Assembly: GCA_025558095.1 (NCBI GenBank)
Contig: JAIVFI010000011.1
Coordinates: 248,001 to 312,000, forward strand
Length of the DNA stretch: 64,000 bases
From: Hyaloraphidium curvatum
Taxonomy: Eukaryota; Monoblepharomycota; Hyaloraphidiomycetes; Hyaloraphidiales; Hyaloraphidiaceae
Direction of reading: 5' to 3'
This document shows, piece by piece, positions 44,001 to 53,336 of the stretch; position 1 is the stretch's first letter, and the number at the start of each line of letters is the position of its first letter. Below the pieces are notes generated by a model. The model searched no databases. It was not told the DNA's origin and saw nothing but the letters and a program-made list of their open reading frames with translations. The position numbers and the translations under genes were made by a program.

Positions 44001-45422
44001 GTGCCGAAGCGGGCGAACCCGTCCAAGGCCGACGGTTCCGTCAGCTTCGGGAGGATCGTCGGCTTCCACCTAGAGCACTCCTGCTCCGATACTAAGCGGA
44101 TCGCAAGGTCTTTCGGTCCGTCGCCGCCTGCCGCTGGAGCCTGCAGACACCACCCGCTCTGGGAGCCCAAGATCTCGGAGTTCAAGCCGCCGGCGCCCGA
44201 TTCGCGCCCCAACGACGCTGCAAAGGCGGAGAAGCACGCTCGGCGCAACGTCGAACTGTTCCCGACCCCTGGCGGCTGCACGGACGAGTTTGGTGCCAAG
44301 CTGTGGGGCGAGGTCGCTGGTGCCGGCCGTGCGGGGACCCCGGCGCTGCCGGAGCTCATCCTCGGTGTTCCGGCCAAGCTCGACCGCCGCCTGTGCGGCT
44401 ACGACAAGGCGGCCGCGCGTCTGAATGCCACCAAGCGGACCACCATGCTGGACGTCAACGATTGCGAGGGCAACCCTGTGCAGAAGTCTCTCCACGATTT
44501 CGAGCGCGACCTGCCCTCTCAACGCACGACAAACAGTGCAGCCTTCTCGGACTACACGAGGGCGCTGCTGCCACAACTCGACCGCATCCTGGACGTCTAC
44601 TGTTCCGGAGAACGGAGGTGGGCAAGCCAATCCCTGTGGCAACGACTTCGCTCACGCATCCTGCAGCCTGGATCGTGTGCGCACGATTCGCCGGCGCCGC
44701 GAGGTCCTCAGCTGGATCTGTCGCGACATGTGTCGCAACCCGTATTCGGGCAAGTACGATCCACAGACGACCATCGCATACGGCGCCGCGCGATTCGGCC
44801 ATGCGAGCAAGGGCGGCCCGGCCTCCCGGATCGTTCGCTTCAGGGCGGAGCTGGCCAAGGCCGGGATCATGGTCTTGGTCAACGAGTACCTCACGTCCCA
44901 GATGTGCAGCTGGTGCGGCAGCCGCCGTGATCATCCGACTCGCCTGACGTCCTTTCCAGCTGCAAGACCACCTATGTCGTCGGAATCCGGAACCCCGGCT
45001 CCAAGGGCGAGGTGCGCGGGGTGAAATACTGTCTCCTCTGCCGCCGCTTCTGGATGCGCGACGTGAACAGTGTGCACTCCATGGAGCACCTCTTCTGGTT
45101 CGGCCTCATCACCGGAGGGGAGCGCCCCTGGCCGTTCAGGCCGGACACCAGGAAGCCGAAGCCGCAGCCCAAGCTCCGAGCTGGGACTGGTGCAGCGCCG
45201 CGCAAGTCCGCGGGTGAGCGCGCTCGCATTCGCGACGGTCATCCCGAGCGTCATCCCGAGCTGATCCGGGAGCTCCAGGTGCCGCCACAGGCCGCAAGCG
45301 TACGGCCGCAAGCGCCGCGAATGGGTCGGTCAAGAAGCTCAAGCCGGCAAGCTGACCTGGCCGCGGAAACAGTTACAAGTTGGCGTGCCATGCACCGCGT
45401 GGGCGCCATTGCATTTGCTTGA
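37050..45422 (+). CDS. IS630/Tc1-mariner-type transposase fused to a Fanzor (TnpB-like) nuclease
   Basis: Six segments join in phase through canonical GT-AG introns: 37050-39365, 39423-39994, 40061-42990, 43051-44617, 44667-44912 and 44960-45422 (introns 57, 66, 60, 49 and 47 bp), about 2697 residues. Residues 1-340 are a transposase: HTH and winged-helix region, then acidic residues in GALDESSF (D144), VILDNAGFH (D233) and RPRSPEFNPTEYVF (E290). Next come about 430 unassigned residues, Cys/His zinc-binding-like clusters and about 900 residues without recognised homology. The C-terminus is Fanzor-like: VVDVDPNRW (RuvC I), GAARFGHASKGGPASRIVRF, VNEYLTSQMCS (Glu and zinc ribbon), CLLC, and WMRDVNS (RuvC III). 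The segments starting near 39411 and 43051 lack good ATGs of their own, which favours one transcript. Two or three separate genes remain possible. Confidence 0.7.
39738..39991 (+). other. Zinc-finger-like Cys/His clusters in the fusion gene
   Basis: A CPLCSF pair is followed after an insert by HHVKGAH, then CRACPGKGHQF and HVEENH. This gives two C2H2-like units, one of them interrupted by a basic linker. A further CPFCFAGGGRHRQEC cluster follows after the next intron (around 40185-40230). These look like nucleic-acid-binding modules sitting between the transposase and nuclease parts. Confidence 0.5.
43790..45130 (+). other. Fanzor / TnpB-like RuvC nuclease domain
   Basis: Order of motifs: GGVVDVDPNRWFLAVANRR with the RuvC-I Asp at codon 43830; a helical region (LLPQLDRILDVYCSG); TIA-YGAARFGHASKGGPA; the Fanzor-typical VNEYLTSQ with Glu at codon 44884 just before the zinc ribbon; Cys pairs at about 44905-44912 (split by an intron) and at 45030-45041; and WMRDVNSVHSM with the RuvC-III Asp at codon 45060. 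The Glu placed next to the 'TS-x-x-C' segment fits the rearranged catalytic site described for Fanzors. All three predicted catalytic acids are present. Confidence 0.78.
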
Positions 45423-45486
45423 TCGAGGTGGAGTCCGTCAGGGACCGCCTTTTATTCGCAGGCTCGATGATGAACATTGCTGCTAG

Positions 45487-45504
45487 GCCGCAAAGGATTG
45501 CGGC
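45487..45504. repeat. Perfect 7-bp hairpin downstream of the Fanzor gene
   Basis: gccgcaa - agga - ttgcggc forms a 7-bp stem with a 4-nt loop, 65 bp after the Fanzor stop codon. It lies where the guide (omega) RNA of Fanzor/TnpB systems usually maps, downstream of the nuclease frame. It could equally be a 3' UTR or transcription-end structure. Confidence 0.45.
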
Positions 45505-45577
45505 ACAGGGGGAACAGTAGCAGTTTCTGAGAGTGTAGCTACGTACGTACGCGTTCGCGCTCGTTCACAGGACAGCA

Positions 45578-46011
45578 ATGCCGCGGGTGCGCTTCCCGTG
45601 GCGATCACTAGGCTTGCCGCCATCCCTTCCGTGCACCGCCCCGCGTCTGCCGGCCGCGATGCCGCGCTGGGCGTCGACGCTGGCACCGGCCCGGTTCCCC
45701 CTCCTCCCGTGGGTTTGACAGGCAAATATGCCCCATCAAGCACCATCGATTGACGATATTCGTTGCTAAGCATCCCCCCGACGACCCTCCGTCCTCCCAC
45801 CGCCCCCTTGGGCGGCCCCCTCGCGCTCCGCCCGGGGCTCTTCACGCCGCCGATGCAGGCGCGCCACACGACGCGGGGCAACACGTACCAACCGAACTGT
45901 CTGAAGCGGCGGCGCCAACACGGATTTTTGCGCAGGATGCGCACCACCACGGGGAGGAAGATCCTGCTGCGGAGGTCGCTGAAGGGGCGGAAGCGGCTGT
46001 CGCCGGCATGA
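45578..46011 (+). CDS. MRPL34: Mitochondrial ribosomal protein bL34m
   Basis: Exons 45578-45708 and 45771-46011 join in phase (62-bp intron), about 123 residues. The first exon encodes an Arg/Pro/Ala-rich presequence ([18 protein letters not shown] and on) suited to mitochondrial import. The C-terminal 45 residues are the diagnostic L34 core, [19 protein letters not shown] then [17 protein letters not shown]. It is a component of the mitochondrial large subunit. The second exon has no ATG of its own near the core start, which supports the two-exon model. Confidence 0.88.
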
Positions 46012-46203
46012 GCCGGACTGGAGTGTCGAGCACGGACGGCGGAGGCGGATGGCTGTGAAGGATCAGCGGGCTTGTTCGCGGAAGGGGGAATCGGATGTCA
46101 GATCAGCTTTTTTTCACTTGTGCTCTTTCGGCTTGCACATTCTCACATTTCCACTTCACACACGAAGCACAAGAGGCACCTTCAGAAAAGGAACAAAAGC
46201 GAC

Positions 46204-47541
46204 CTAAAGCTTGCCCAACTTCGCACTTCCGCCCTGCGGCACGATCTTGACGTTGGGCACCAGGCCCATCGACCGCATCTCGGCGATCTGGTCCGAGAGC
46301 ATCCGCTCGGTGTCCCGCCAGCCGGTCCAGCCGAACGACTTGGCCTTGTTCATGCCTGCGGCGCGGTCAGCGTCGCAACGTTTCCCGAGGCAAACGAAAA
46401 CCCACTGGCGAGGCTGCCAAAGAGGATGGTCTGGTCGACAAAGTCCAGCGGCGCGTAGGTCCACCCCTTGGGGTCCAGCTTGGGGTCCTGCTCGCAGAGC
46501 AGCTTCCACGCGTACTCGGCCTTGCTGGTCTTGGAGTCCGCGGCCGGGTAGGGCGCGGCCATCTCCTTCTCGATCGAGAAGCGCCGCCACGACACGGCCT
46601 TGACGTCCTTGGGCACGTCGCGGACTTGGAGCCCGGGAAATCAGCCCATGCAATCGCAACGCAGCACCGCAAAGGCACCCACACTGGTCCTCGGGCACGA
46701 CCGCCCCAAACTCCTCGGCCACGACCGGCCAGATCAGCGCCCAGTTGAACAGGTCGCCGTTGGTCATGTTGAGCATCTCCCCCCTGCACTTCGGCTCGCG
46801 CATCGCCCACAGGTTGAACTCGGCCAGGAGCTTCACGTCCGTGGCGTCCTGCCAGGCCTCGTACGCGACGGCGGATCCGGGGAACACCATGGGCTCGCCG
46901 AGCACGGCTTTGCAAGAGGCGTAGACCGCGAGAGCGACGCCAAAGTTCATGGCGGCCTGCGAGGCGGCGCCGAAGATGATCGAGGGCGCGGTGACGGTCC
47001 ACTTGCCCTCCCACCGCTTGCCACGGGAGAAGGATTTCAGGAACTCCATTTGGGGCGTGTAAAAGTACTTATTCCATCTGGCGTTCGGTCCAGCGCAGCG
47101 ATCTTCCCTCCACGGTCTTTTGCTCGCGGTGCCACCGTAGACGCCCAATCCGATCTGCAGGAGGACGAATTCGAGGCTGCAGACGGCGTCCGCGGCACGG
47201 AGCGAGCGCCGGAACATGTCCGCGTTCTTGCCGTTCATCGCCGGCGTCCCGTCGTCCATGTACGCCATGTAAAGCACGTGCGTGGCGTCCTTCCCCCTGG
47301 GATCCTTGCGCAGCTCTTCGATCGCCCGGTTCTCCCCGTCCTCGAGCAGGAGGTCGACCGAGACCCAAGACAGCCTCGCCCTCTTGTCGCCCAGAGACGC
47401 AAAGAACTTTTCGTTCGGCGGCCGCCTCGACAGGCCGATCACGTGCGGGACCTCGCTCTCGGGCAGGGAGAGCAGGAGGCTGATCTGGGCCGTGCCCGAG
47501 ATACCGTTGGCCCCGACCACGATGGGAATCATCGGCGGCAT
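46204..47541 (-). CDS. PRISE-type NAD(P)H-dependent short-chain reductase
   Basis: Exons 46683-47541, 46406-46624 and 46204-46355 (58- and 50-bp introns) give about 409 residues. The N-terminus is a Rossmann fold with the dinucleotide motif VVGANGISGTAQISLLL. Next come GLSRRPPNEKFF, a DLL strand, and HVLYMAYMDD. Later segments VFPGSAVAYEAWQDATDVKL, NMTNGDLFNWALIWPVVAEE and a C-terminal NKAKSFGWTGWRDT match the PRISE (progesterone 5-beta-reductase/iridoid synthase-like) group common in fungi. It probably reduces an enone-type carbonyl substrate in the cytosol; the substrate is unknown. Confidence 0.83.
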   Translation of the reverse strand: MPPMIPIVVGANGISGTAQISLLLSLPESEVPHVIGLSRRPPNEKFFASLGDKRARLSWVSVDLLLEDGENRAIEELRKDPRGKDATHVLYMAYMDDGTPAMNGKNADMFRRSLRAADAVCSLEFVLLQIGLGVYGGTASKRPWREDRCAGPNARWNKYFYTPQMEFLKSFSRGKRWEGKWTVTAPSIIFGAASQAAMNFGVALAVYASCKAVLGEPMVFPGSAVAYEAWQDATDVKLLAEFNLWAMREPKCRGEMLNMTNGDLFNWALIWPVVAEEFGAVVPEDQCGCLCGAALRLHGLISRAPSPRRAQGRQGRVVAALLDREGDGRALPGRGLQDQQGRVRVEAALRAGPQAGPQGVDLRAAGLCRPDHPLWQPRQWVFVCLGKRCDADRAAGMNKAKSFGWTGWRDTERMLSDQIAEMRSMGLVPNVKIVPQGGSAKLGKL

Positions 47542-47867
47542 TGGGAATACCGCTGATTCAGTACCCGGAGCTCGCGCTCTAGCTCGCCGAGTTAGACTAT
47601 GACGTCTATCGCTGTAGCCTTTTGGCGCCGAAGGAGGGCCTCAAGATGCAGCGGTCTGTCGCCCGGGAGACACAGTTGTCCGACGCGCAACTCCTGCCGC
47701 TGCGTGACACGGGATCGAACGCCGCCAATACGATGCAGCAGAGAGTGCGCCGAAGGTTCCGCAGAGCCGCAATCAAGGTGGCCAACTGGTAGTGTCTTCG
47801 AGTAGGTGATGGGGGACGCGCAGCGAGTCCGACGCGGGCGGGCCGCGACCCCTTGCCACGCGCAGAC
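47542..47867. other. Intergenic, divergent promoter region
   Basis: A 326-bp spacer between divergent genes. It includes a T-loop-like sequence near 47711 that does not form a tRNA. Nothing else was recognised. Confidence 0.45.
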
Positions 47868-49031
47868 ATGCAGGCGTCGGCAGGGCAGCTTGCTGTCGCC
47901 GCGCTTGTGACGCTTTTATCCTTGTTCGCGCTGTGGCAGCTTCTCGTGTCGTTCCCGCCCCTTGAGACCGGGACCCGCTACAGCATTGCGACCGGGACGC
48001 GGGGCACGCGACCGCGGCGGTATCTGGTCTCGCTCTCGCTGTACGGGCGGTTCTCCAACGGCCGCCTCGCCTTTGGGGCGCTCGACTTCCTGGCCCGGCA
48101 GCTCGGGCGGACATTGGTGCTCCCCAAATGGGACCTCGGGATCGGGGACGCGAGCCCGTCGTCCTTCTACGACGTGGCGCACATGCGGCGCTGCGGCCTC
48201 GACGTCGTCGAGCTCGAGGACGTCGAAGAGGAACTGAATCGGACGGCGGGGCTCGTCATTCACCTGCAGCACCATGCGAGCGATAGGGAGGACTTCCGGA
48301 CCGGTAGCCGTCGGGGTTGGCAATGGCCGAACGGGACGGACTGCGATTTCGGGGTGAACTGCGACCACCGCGGCGGTTGGGCCCAGGCCGTGTCCCTGGT
48401 GCAATCTGGGCGGTGGCAGCACATCGTTGCGGTCCTGTCGCGCGAGCCGTTCGCCAGCCTTCCCGCGGTCTTTGTCGGGGCCACCTTCCTGGACGACCGG
48501 TACTTTCCCCTGGGGTTTCCGTGCCCCTTGATGCCCTTGGCTCCCTACCTGGATCTCGCGAAAGCGGTCGTCAAGGCGGCCTTCGGCGGGTCGGACTGGT
48601 TGGGCGTGCACGCCCGGCGGACGGACTTTGAAGGCCTGCTCGGCCAGCCGAACGCGTCGGACGTGGCCGACTTTGTCCGCGGCGTGATGCGCCGGACCAA
48701 TGCCACGCGGCTGTACCTCGCAACGGACGCCGAGGGAAAGGATCGGGAGGACCTGATCCGCCTGCTGCCCAAGCCCGTGACGCTGGATTCTGCCCTGGCA
48801 AAGGGCGACGTCCGGATCCCGCCGGAAGTCTTCAAGCAGAACGTTCCGGAGGAGTCGGTCTACGACTTTGTGGACAAGCTGGTGCTGTCGTTTGCGCCGC
48901 ACCTGCTGTACGACAACCGATCCACCTATTCGCTGGACACGAGAGGACTGCGTGCCATGTGGGGCATCGACGGCCGCGAAGAAGTGTTTCCCTGGAACAT
49001 CTTCCGAATAAATCCGGGCCTGCTCGGTTGA
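47868..49031 (+). CDS. GDP-fucose protein O-fucosyltransferase-like type II membrane protein
   Basis: A single exon of about 387 residues from the ATG at 47868. An N-terminal anchor (LAVAALVTLLSLFALWQLLV) predicts a Golgi/ER type II protein. The luminal domain starts with YLVSLSLYGRFSNGRLAFG, has LVLPKWDLG, and contains GVHARRTDFEGLL. The last resembles the O-FucT 'H-x-R-R-x-D-F' motif that binds GDP-fucose. It then has LYLATDAEGKDREDL and a C-terminal SVYDFVDKLVLSFAPHLLY. Two N-glycosylation sequons are visible. Protein O-fucosylation is rare in Dikarya but occurs in early-diverging fungi. Acceptor specificity is not predictable. Confidence 0.74.
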   Translation: MQASAGQLAVAALVTLLSLFALWQLLVSFPPLETGTRYSIATGTRGTRPRRYLVSLSLYGRFSNGRLAFGALDFLARQLGRTLVLPKWDLGIGDASPSSFYDVAHMRRCGLDVVELEDVEEELNRTAGLVIHLQHHASDREDFRTGSRRGWQWPNGTDCDFGVNCDHRGGWAQAVSLVQSGRWQHIVAVLSREPFASLPAVFVGATFLDDRYFPLGFPCPLMPLAPYLDLAKAVVKAAFGGSDWLGVHARRTDFEGLLGQPNASDVADFVRGVMRRTNATRLYLATDAEGKDREDLIRLLPKPVTLDSALAKGDVRIPPEVFKQNVPEESVYDFVDKLVLSFAPHLLYDNRSTYSLDTRGLRAMWGIDGREEVFPWNIFRINPGLLG

Positions 49032-49417
49032 TCCGAATGATAATTGAAAATGTACGTCGATCGCTGGCGGGGAAGCTGAGGATGATCGACTTCCTCAACT
49101 GACCTCACCGCGTGTCGGTCCGGTCTCTCCTCTGCTGCCTCCTCATGGAACTCAATTCGTGCCAGCAGGAAGTTCTGCTCGCCATGAAGGGAGATGAACG
49201 ACCGGCTGCGAGTTGGTGCGGGCGACTGGCGCGAGGGAGTGGTCTGGGATACATCCGTGCCGCGAACCTACGTGGACTGCCGCGTGCTCGATTTGCTCAG
49301 CGGGAGGACGCCGCGTGAAGCACCGAAAAGCTTGACGTGTGATTGCTTTATTCAAAGGCTGGAGGGGGCCGCGGTATGGTCGCAGCCGGACTTGGCTCAA
49401 TGGCCACTTCGAGACCT
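49032..49417. other. Intergenic spacer
   Basis: A 386-bp convergent spacer. No RNA gene, repeat or exon was recognised. Confidence 0.45.
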
Positions 49418-52400
49418 TCACATGGCCAGCTTCTTGTAGTCGACCAGCTCCCTCCGTTCCAGGCGGATCCACTTGTTTTTGTCCTCCGCAGGAGGCTTTG
49501 ATCCCGCGGCGTAGAAGCACGTGAGCTCGACGCCGCGCGGATTCGGCTGCCGGTTGCGCTCCTCCGTCGTCTGGGGCCGCTTCATCGTGGCCGACATGAT
49601 TCCGAGCTGGACGTCTGCATAGTCGCGGATCCTGTTCGGCACCGACTGGGCGAACGAGGTTGAAGCGGAGGCGTCGGCCTTGGCGATCGCTGCCTGTTCA
49701 GGCGTCTTGCCCTTTTGCTCTCGATCGACCGTGCCGTACTGCGCCTTGATCTGGAGCACTCTCTTGCCGATCACGCGCGTCAGGGCTGCCGAGTGCGGGT
49801 CGTGTGGCGTTGCGAGGGCCTCCCGAGCGGCGAGCGCCTCGAGCTGCCGCGCGGTCACGACCAACGGGAGCGCCTGCCCGTCGAGCAGCTGCCGCGCGCA
49901 GCGGATCCAGAGGTTGTTTTTCGCCACCGCGAGCGCCTGCTCCTCGGTGATGTCGGGCGAAGAGTACTTGTCGTAGCCCTCGAAGGCCTTGAACGACTTT
50001 TCGCGCGGCGCAGGCTTGCCGCTCTTCGACTTCTTCTTCGGCGGCGCCTTCGGCGGCTTCGACGTGCTTTTCCTGGGCTTCCTGACCTTGGCTGCCGACG
50101 CAGGTTGACCGAGGATCGTCTGCGCGAGCTTGGGTTTCGAAGAAGCGCCGACAGGCCCACCGGATCTTGAGCCCGAAGAGGAAGCTGCAGGTGAAGCGAT
50201 CGGCGTTTTCTGCGGCGCCGCAGCCAGGCGCGAGGAGGAGCGGGTCGCCATCTTCGGCGCGGAGGCCGCGACGCGTGCCGACCGGCTGCGGCGAGGGAGA
50301 TCGCTCCCCTGCGATGCTTCGATCGCCGATTCCTCGAGCACCGCTGCCGGCGCCTCGCTCGTCTGCGGAACACCTGCGTCGAACGGGGCACCGAACTCGT
50401 CGTCTGTCTCGGAGCCGGCGTCGGTGAAGTCGCAGCGGTCGACATCTTCGGCTCCAGCAATTCGGGGCACCTCCAGATCGAACCCAGCACCCTCTTTCTC
50501 GGACGGCGCTCCGAAGTCGTCATCGGTCTCGGATCCGGCATCGGTGAACTCGCAGCCGTCGGTGTCCCCCGTGCCGGTGACATCGGCCGCAGCCCGATCG
50601 AACGCAACGCGGAGGATCGCGGTCTCCGCGAGGCTTTCGGCGTCCGCGAGGCTGCTCGCTTCCCCTGCGGTGCTTGAGGCGTATCCGAATCCGCCTGCGT
50701 CGGCCAGGCTCGTCGAATCGGCCCAGCTCGCACCGTCGTCGAGGCTTTCGACGTCGCCTGCCGCTTCACTCGTCTGCTGCTCTTGTTCGGACCCGTCGGG
50801 TGCTTCGGCATCGTCGGCGGCGCTGGCTGCGTTTTCGGCCTCCCATGCGGCCAAGTCCGCGGCATCCTTCGCGAGGATCTCGGCCAGACGGCGCTGCATC
50901 GTCTTGCACTTGTACTTGGTGTGCAGCGGGTGCTTCGAGTGCTTCCCGGAGAGCTCCTTGGAGATGTCCTCGACGTCCTCCTTCCGCACGCACGAGCCGC
51001 AGCACACCATGGCTTCAGCGTGATGCTAACGTACGAATGGTGCCTGGCGAGCGCGAGGAGTTCATCGTAGGAAAGGGTGAGCAGCTCCTCCGCGCTGATG
51101 TTGCCCTCGACGAAGTGCTTGACGATCTTGTATCCCTCCAGGTCTCCCATCTCCTTCTTTGCGCGACGCTCGCGCAGGCGGTCCTTTTCGCGGCTGCTGA
51201 GCGAATCGAAGTGCGGGATCTCCTGCGCCAGCTTGCGGCTGAGGAAGGTCGCGAACGCCTTGTCGGCGATCGCCTGGCGCTCTGCAGCCGCCTTCACCTC
51301 GTCGTCGGACATCAGGCAGACTTGTGGCGCCTCGGGATCCGCGGCAGCCGGAGAAGCCGCAGCGGCGGCGGTCGCCACCTGCTCCTCGCCGGAAGGACCG
51401 TCGGACGGAACCGGAAGTCCGAGGACGTTCCGGCTGTCGATGGACTTGAGCTTCTTGGCGACCCGAGGATCGAGCTCGGCGGCATCGAGCTGCGACCGGT
51501 ACTCGGACACCTTGCGCTTGAGGGAGGCCGGCTCTGGCGTGGGATGGCATCAGCTTCCGTGTAGCCGGGCTCCAACGACGTCGAATCCCACCCTTGCCCT
51601 TGCTCTTGCTCGCGTTTCCGTCGCCCGATCGCTCCCTTTCCCTGTCCATCGCGGACTTGACGGCGGCGATCTTTTCGCGGAAACTTTCGGCGAGCGGATC
51701 GAGGATCTTTTCCTTGACGTAGACGTACGTCTCCTTGAGGTCGAGCTGCTCGGGCGGGAGGCCTTCGAGGTATTTGTGCGCCACGACCAAGGCCGTCTTC
51801 TTGGCGTCGTGGAGGTCGTTGAGCGCCATGGTCACGGCGTCATTGTGGCGGTTGAATGCTCCGAAATCGCAGCGGGTGACGGCCAAGGCAAACACCTCGT
51901 CCGAGAGCCGGATGACCCAGGACATTGCCAACGAGTCGAGGAAGGGCCCCGGGGGCTTGGTGATGGTCGTCAGCGGCCCGTGATCGCCCGCGAAGCACAA
52001 GATCCGCTTCTTCTTTTCGAGCGCGAGATTCTTGATCTGCTCTTCGTATGCCATGAGCTCCTCGCGGGAGAGCTCGGCGGCCCGCTTCTTGAAGTCGGCT
52101 GACTCGAAGTCCCAGAACAAGTTCGCTAGATCTGTGTTTTCGCGGGCAATATGGAAGGCTGCAGACTTCGAGATCGTCGCTTCCCGCTCCAGATCGACGA
52201 CGTGCAGCTCTTTCGCTTGCTTCACGAGCCGAGGAGCAGCACTTCCGACCGCGAGGACGAGGGGGAGCTCCACTCCTTCGTGCTTCCACTCGCGCAGCTG
52301 CTCGTGCCGCAGGACCCCGAAACACGAGCGGTTCAGGATCGGGTCCGGGCCGTCGGAGTACAGAATCTTGCCCAGCGCGATGTTGGCGATCTCGATCAGG

Positions 52401-52849
52401 GATCTCTCACGGGGGTCGAAGATTTGAACAGCGAGGGCTTTGTACTCGGGGGCCGGCTTGGCGGGATGGAGAACAGTCAGAAGACGCGAACAAACCCGTC
52501 GCAGCGAGCGTACCCTTTTCGATCGCTTCTTCCAGATAATCCTGCTTCGTTTGGTCCCGGCCCTCCATGTCCTGGCTCGTGTCGCCGACGTAGTCCGCGC
52601 CCCGTCCCAGTCGTAACAGCGCTCCTTCAGCAGCCGGTAGTAAACGAGGCATTCGTCGCCTTTGCCGGGCTCGAACACGCCCTCGACGACGATTTCGGGG
52701 GGAGAGGAGGCGAAGTTGACGCGCAGACGGGTTCGCGAGTGGGCGATATCGAACGCCTCGCGGAAGATGCCGGTCCGAAACCCGTTCCTGCGCTCGTAGT
52801 CCTTGATGCGCTGCTGTAGGCGTGAATCATCGTAGGGATTCGACCCCAT
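49418..52849 (-). CDS. Unrecognised large protein (accessory gene; exon model uncertain)
   Basis: Three minus-strand segments look coding. From the ATG at 52847-52849, one starts NPYDDSRLQQRIKDYERRNG and includes VEGVFEPGKGDECLVYYRLL, KKRILCFAGDHGPLTTITKP and CDFGAFNRHNDAVTMALNDL. It splices at 51592/51533 (58 bp) in phase into EYRSQLDAAELDPRVAKKLK. A last segment from about 51025 to 49418 has a Cys-rich start (MVCCGSCVRKEDVEDIS), an acidic repeat-like middle with two similar DAGSETDDxFGAP units, a basic KPRKSTSKPPKAPPKKKSKS stretch, and an ordered C-terminus (GVELTCFYAAGSKPPAEDKN). An intron 51026-51111 would join it in phase. Around 52550-52615 a better-looking frame (DYVGDTSQDMEG) is out of register, suggesting a frameshift. 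No family recognised. Confidence 0.45.
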
Positions 52850-53336
52850 CCTGCCCCTGATTGGGGTCAGAATTCTGCGAGAAAGAGAAGGAGGCGCCGA
52901 TCACGCCGAAGGCGTCGGACAGGGCGATCGGCGAACCTTTCCGGATTGAACCTCATGATCTCTTGAGAAAGACATTTGATTTTGCTTTCCAGATGCTTAC
53001 AGATGTTCTGTTGAACTAAGCTTCGCGTGACGGCCACGGGACTCCGGACAAGTACGATCATCGACGCTCTCCTAATCGATTCAAATGGATGGATGATCGG
53101 TACGACGAAGAAAGGTGCTGGATGAGCGCTACGACGAATCGGATCCCGTGTAGCTGAGGAAGGCTCACCTCAACTTGTCGATGTGTTGGAAAGCCGCCAG
53201 ATCAGAAGACCAAAGGTAGGCAAAGCCGCCAGATTTCGAATCAAGTCAGCATAAGTTGGTCGCATGGTCGTGACGCTGACTTGGCACAAGACTAGGGAGC
53301 TTCGGAACGCTTTAAACAGGGCCTGGGGCAACAGGG
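52850..53336. other. Non-coding spacer in accessory region
   Basis: A 487-bp AT-richer stretch. A near-repeat ('ggatgatcggtacgacgaa' at about 53091-53109 and 'ggatgagcgctacgacgaa' at about 53120-53138) is visible. No gene was recognised. Confidence 0.4.

Larger units (their letters stand above)
37050..45577 (+). mobile_element. Putative Fanzor-bearing DNA transposon (ends not found)
   Basis: The coding content (DDE transposase plus Fanzor) marks this as a transposable element or a derivative of one. I compared the flanks (36.79-37.05 and 45.42-45.60 kb) by eye and found no convincing terminal inverted repeat or TA duplication. The element may therefore be old, domesticated or have ends outside these flanks. 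The gene is intact with no frame disruption, which argues against simple decay. Confidence 0.5.

Noticed and set aside
42480-44069. 529-residue minus-strand frame across the Fanzor region
   Set aside because: It covers the Fanzor exon boundary antisense and has no recognisable domain, while the plus strand carries RuvC motifs.
45483-45950. Minus-strand frame over bL34m
   Set aside because: The plus strand encodes the diagnostic L34 core and an import presequence joined by a clean intron.
47680-47760. tRNA-like sequence (gggatcgaac) on the minus strand
   Set aside because: Only the T-loop resembles a tRNA; the T-stem does not pair and no D-arm or acceptor stem can be folded.
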